DNA of 64,000 bases from assembly GCA_963667315.1 (NCBI GenBank), contig OY763325.1, positions 2,356,001-2,420,000 on the forward strand, in the 5' to 3' direction. The stretch comes from DAINPP01 sp963667315. Its GTDB lineage: Bacteria > Thermotogota > Thermotogae > MWEM01. The number at the start of each line of letters is the position of its first letter. Position 1 is the stretch's first letter. Under the pieces are notes generated by a model, which had not been told where the DNA came from, made no database searches, and was given only the letters and a program-made list of their open reading frames with translations. Below, piece after piece: positions 61,018-64,000 of this stretch. The position numbers and the translations under genes were made by a program.

Positions 61018-62896
61018 GACAGATCTTGGAGCGGTAACCTCTAAATACAAAGAAACAGCGGGTAAATTTGATCGTTCAGTCGTTATCTGTGCGGGAACAG
61101 GTTGTATCGCAAACGGTTCAATGGAAATCTACAATAAATTCCTCGAACTTTCCGATGAAAAAGGCTACAAGATCAACGTTGCATTGAAAAAAGAGGAAGG
61201 CGGAGATGCACTGGTTAAAGGAACAGGTTGTCAGGGATTCTGTCAGATGGGGCCTCTTGTTACGATCAATCCGGAAGGCTATTTCTACACACATGTTAAA
61301 GTCGAAGATGTAGAAGAAATCATTGAAAAGACACTCAAGAAGGGTGAAATCATCGAAAGACTCCTTTTTGAAAACCCCGAACAGGGAAAGATAGCGGTTC
61401 ACGATGAAGTCCCATTCTACAGCAAACAGCAGAGAACAACCCTTAAACTCTGCGGGACAGTAGATGCGGAAGATATAGAAGAATATATAGCAAACAGAGG
61501 ATACGAATCAGCAGAAAAGGCTGTTCTCAATATGAATGAAACAGAAATCTGCGATGAAATTTCAAAATCAGGGCTCAGAGGCCGTGGTGGCGGTGGATTC
61601 CCGACAGGCTTCAAATGGAGTCTCGCACAGAAGCAGGAAAGTGATCAGAAATACATCATCTGTAACGGAGACGAAGGAGACCCGGGTGCATTCATGGACA
61701 GAGCGCTCATGGAAGGTAACCCGCACAGTGTCCTCGAAGGAATGATCATTGCAGGGCAGGCAATCGGAGCAACAGAAGGTTACGTTTATGTCAGAACGGA
61801 ATACCCACTCGCGGTACAGAGACTCAGACTCGCCGTTGAAAAGGCAAACGAAATGGGTTTCCTCGGAGAAAACATCTTCGGTTCAAACCAATCATTCCAG
61901 ATCCACGTTTTTGAAGGGGCTGGCGCATTCGTCTGCGGCGAAGAAACAGCACTCATCTCCTCGATCGAAGGAAAAAGGGGAATGCCAATGCCAAAACCAC
62001 CTTATCCTGCACAGAAGGGTCTTTTTGGCAAGCCAACGATTATCAACAACGTTGAAACACTCTCAACAATCTCTGTAGTCCTTCAGAAGGGTGCAGAGGA
62101 ATATGCCAACATCGGAACGGAAAAATCAGCTGGAACAAAGACATTCGCACTCACGGGTCATGTCGCCAACACGGGCCTCATTGAAGTCCCATTCGGAACA
62201 ACACTCAGACAGATCATCACTGAAATCGGCGGCGGTGTCATCAACAACGATGGCAGTAATTGCGGCGCAGACTTCAAAGCGGTACAGATTGGTGGGCCTT
62301 CCGGTGGATGTCTGACACAGGAACACATGGATATGCCCATTGACTACGATAACCTGATGGCCGTTGGCGCGATGGTTGGATCCGGTGGTCTGGTTGTTAT
62401 GAATCATCAGACCTGTATGGTCAAGATCGCCAGATACTTCATGCAGTTCACACAGAACGAATCCTGTGGAAAATGTGTCGTTTGCAGAGAAGGAACAAAA
62501 CAGATGCTCAACCTCTTAGATGACATCATCGAAGGCAGAGCAACGATGGCAACGCTTGACATCATCGAAGACCTTGCAGAAACGATCAAGATCGGATCAC
62601 TCTGCGGTCTGGGAAAGACTGCTCCTAACCCTGTATTATCCACACTGCAGTATTTCCGAGACGAATACGTCGAGCACATCGAAAAGAGAAGATGTCGAAC
62701 AGGCGAATGTGAAGCACTCAGAAGCTACTACATTGAAGATGAAAGCTGTAAGAAGTGTAGCCTGTGTATGAGAAAGTGTCCGGTTGGGGCCATCTCCGGT
62801 TCAAGAGAAGAAGGATATGTCATTGACCAGGACAAATGTATAAAATGTGGCGCTTGTGTGGATGCATGTAATTTCGGCGCTGTAAAATTGGGTTGA
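61001..62896 (+). CDS. hydB: NADH-linked hydrogenase subunit, NuoF/HydB-like flavoprotein
   Basis: 631 residues in four parts. First is an N-terminal thioredoxin-like [2Fe-2S] domain (CAGTGCIANG...GTGCQGFC). The NADH/FMN domain of NuoF type follows (GLRGRGGGGFPTGFKW near residue 190; GDEGDPGAFMDR). A [4Fe-4S] site reads SCGKCVVCREGT. Last is a C-terminal 2x[4Fe-4S] ferredoxin (CKKCSLCMRKCP and CIKCGACVDAC). This fused layout is that of HydB in trimeric bifurcating hydrogenases; in HndABCD systems the N-terminal domain is a separate subunit. It oxidises or reduces NAD(H). Confidence 0.94.
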   Translation: METMNKTDLGAVTSKYKETAGKFDRSVVICAGTGCIANGSMEIYNKFLELSDEKGYKINVALKKEEGGDALVKGTGCQGFCQMGPLVTINPEGYFYTHVKVEDVEEIIEKTLKKGEIIERLLFENPEQGKIAVHDEVPFYSKQQRTTLKLCGTVDAEDIEEYIANRGYESAEKAVLNMNETEICDEISKSGLRGRGGGGFPTGFKWSLAQKQESDQKYIICNGDEGDPGAFMDRALMEGNPHSVLEGMIIAGQAIGATEGYVYVRTEYPLAVQRLRLAVEKANEMGFLGENIFGSNQSFQIHVFEGAGAFVCGEETALISSIEGKRGMPMPKPPYPAQKGLFGKPTIINNVETLSTISVVLQKGAEEYANIGTEKSAGTKTFALTGHVANTGLIEVPFGTTLRQIITEIGGGVINNDGSNCGADFKAVQIGGPSGGCLTQEHMDMPIDYDNLMAVGAMVGSGGLVVMNHQTCMVKIARYFMQFTQNESCGKCVVCREGTKQMLNLLDDIIEGRATMATLDIIEDLAETIKIGSLCGLGKTAPNPVLSTLQYFRDEYVEHIEKRRCRTGECEALRSYYIEDESCKKCSLCMRKCPVGAISGSREEGYVIDQDKCIKCGACVDACNFGAVKLG

Positions 62897-62904
62897 GGTG
62901 AATT

Positions 62905-64000
62905 ATGAATAATTTCAGCATAACAGTTGACAATATAGAAGTACCCTATGAAGGAGAGAGAAACCTTCTCGAACTGATCAGAAAAGCAAATATCGAATTG
63001 CCGACTTTCTGCTATCACTCAGATATCAGTATCTACGGAGCTTGTAGAATGTGTATGGTAGAAGTTGACGGAAAGAACACCGTACCGGCATGTTCAACAC
63101 CGGTAACAGAAGGCATGAACGTTAAAACAAATACAGAACAACTTCGAAAGATGAGAAAGATGATCGTTGAACTCATGCTTGCCAGTCACGACCAGAGCTG
63201 TACAACCTGTTCAAAGAGCGGAAGCTGTCAGCTGCAGGATATTTCAAACCAGCTTGGCGTTACAGAAGTCAGATTCCAGCAGAAAGTTGATTTCGAACCG
63301 GTAGATACAACGAGTGAAGCAATCGTCAGAGACCCGAGCAAATGTGTTCTCTGTGGTGACTGTGTCAGAGTCTGTAAGGAAATCCAGTCCGTTGGTGTTC
63401 TCGATTTTGCAAACAGAGGCGCAGATGCAACCGTTGTTGCTTCATTCAACAAAGGACTTGGGGAGATTGAATGTGTCAACTGCGGACAGTGTGTAAAGGC
63501 ATGTCCGGTTGGTGCCCTCACCATCAAATCAGAAATCGACAGAGTATGGGAAGCCATCCACAACAAGGATAAAAAAGTCGTCGTTCAGATTGCACCGGCT
63601 ATCAGAGTGGCAATGGGAGAAGAATTCGGTTATCAGCCGGGAACAACGACAACCGGCCAGATCATCACAGCTCTGAGAATGATGGGATTCGATATGGTTT
63701 ACGACACCTCATTCGCAGCGGACTTCACCGTTATCGAAGAAGGAAATGAATTCATCAACAGATTCTCAAAGGGCGAACAGTTGCCACAGTTCACCTCCTG
63801 TTGTCCGGCTTGGGTCAAATTCGCCGAACAGTATTATCCCGACCTTCTGACAAACCTGTCAAGCTGCCGATCACCACAGCAGATGTTCGGCTCACTCTGT
63901 AAGGACAGCCTGACAAAGGATCTTGATGTCACAAGAGAAGATCTCGTTGTTGTATCCATCATGCCATGTACTGCCAAGAAGTTTGAAGCCAAGCGAGATG
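62905..64000 (+). CDS. hydA: [FeFe] hydrogenase catalytic subunit, N-terminal part
   Basis: The first 365 codons; the gene runs off the window. A plant-type [2Fe-2S] domain (YGACRMCMVEV), a His/Cys [4Fe-4S] segment (ASHDQSCTTCSKSGSCQLQ) and two [4Fe-4S] clusters (CVLCGDCVRVC, CVNCGQCVKACP) precede the H-cluster domain. Two H-cluster motifs are seen, FTSCCPAW (L1) and IMPCTAKKFEAKR (L2); the third lies outside. It follows hydB by 8 nt with GAGGTG before the ATG. With hydC and hydB it should couple H2 formation to NADH and ferredoxin oxidation. Confidence 0.95.
   Translation, partial: MNNFSITVDNIEVPYEGERNLLELIRKANIELPTFCYHSDISIYGACRMCMVEVDGKNTVPACSTPVTEGMNVKTNTEQLRKMRKMIVELMLASHDQSCTTCSKSGSCQLQDISNQLGVTEVRFQQKVDFEPVDTTSEAIVRDPSKCVLCGDCVRVCKEIQSVGVLDFANRGADATVVASFNKGLGEIECVNCGQCVKACPVGALTIKSEIDRVWEAIHNKDKKVVVQIAPAIRVAMGEEFGYQPGTTTTGQIITALRMMGFDMVYDTSFAADFTVIEEGNEFINRFSKGEQLPQFTSCCPAWVKFAEQYYPDLLTNLSSCRSPQQMFGSLCKDSLTKDLDVTREDLVVVSIMPCTAKKFEAKRD

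Overview
The window looks like a chromosomal segment of an anaerobic, low-GC Gram-positive bacterium (Bacillota, Clostridia-like). The evidence is strong AGGAGG-type ribosome binding sites, TTGACA/TATAAT promoters, the class III ribonucleotide reductase nrdDG, a Rex-linked [FeFe] hydrogenase, and the housekeeping order cmk-ispH-rpsA-der-plsY. I see no insertion sequence, phage or CRISPR array. The genus cannot be named from the sequence.

Layout. 1-2 kb, minus strand: tRNA-Thr(CGT), tilS and the start of ftsH behind one promoter. 2-7.3 kb, plus strand: nrdD and nrdG behind a promoter carrying two NrdR boxes 31 bp apart, then a TPR-diguanylate cyclase. 7.3-22.5 kb, minus strand: a membrane metallopeptidase, glgX, then plsY, der, rpsA, ispH, cmk, a STAS protein, aspS, an orphan 2Fe-2S subunit, gcvH, gcvT, a DUF2007-like protein, scpA and trpS. 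22.6-34.4 kb: leuS, two tandem membrane diguanylate cyclases, an AraC/GyrI regulator, an MFS pump, an OmpR-type two-component pair, a membrane protein and a second metallopeptidase. 34.4-55.9 kb: a 21.5 kb island read entirely on the minus strand. 56-64 kb, plus strand: a TPR/HTH protein, a damaged AAA-ATPase, rex and the first three genes of an NADH-linked [FeFe] hydrogenase (hydC, hydB, partial hydA).

The island is the most interesting part. Its downstream end is a lasso-peptide cluster: a 36-residue precursor missed by length-filtered ORF calling (39905-40015), cyclase C, B2 protease, HPr-kinase-like peptide kinase, sulfotransferase, PqqD-like B1 and a nucleotidyltransferase-family protein. 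The predicted core FTPGAPGGDTSTTGS has a Phe1-Asp9 ring, ends in Ser as expected for a C-terminal-Ser kinase, and has a very short tail with no bulky plug residue. Upstream lie five full-length ABC exporters, one with the helical subdomain of its ATPase deleted and one with a degenerate Q-loop and signature. There is also an S41 peptidase, a MacB/FtsX-type transporter, and a lead operon encoding a 49-residue secreted peptide, a thioredoxin-like lipoprotein, a six-cysteine secreted peptide and a beta-propeller. That lead operon looks like a second, disulfide-containing peptide system. Both precursor-like genes are followed by perfect 14-bp stem-loops.

A second theme is translation initiation. 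ispH and scpA have no ATG, GTG or TTG in front of conserved N-terminal sequence, but each has an ATT codon 6-8 nt after a GGAG-type Shine-Dalgarno. ftsH appears to use TTG with a small GC hairpin in the spacer.
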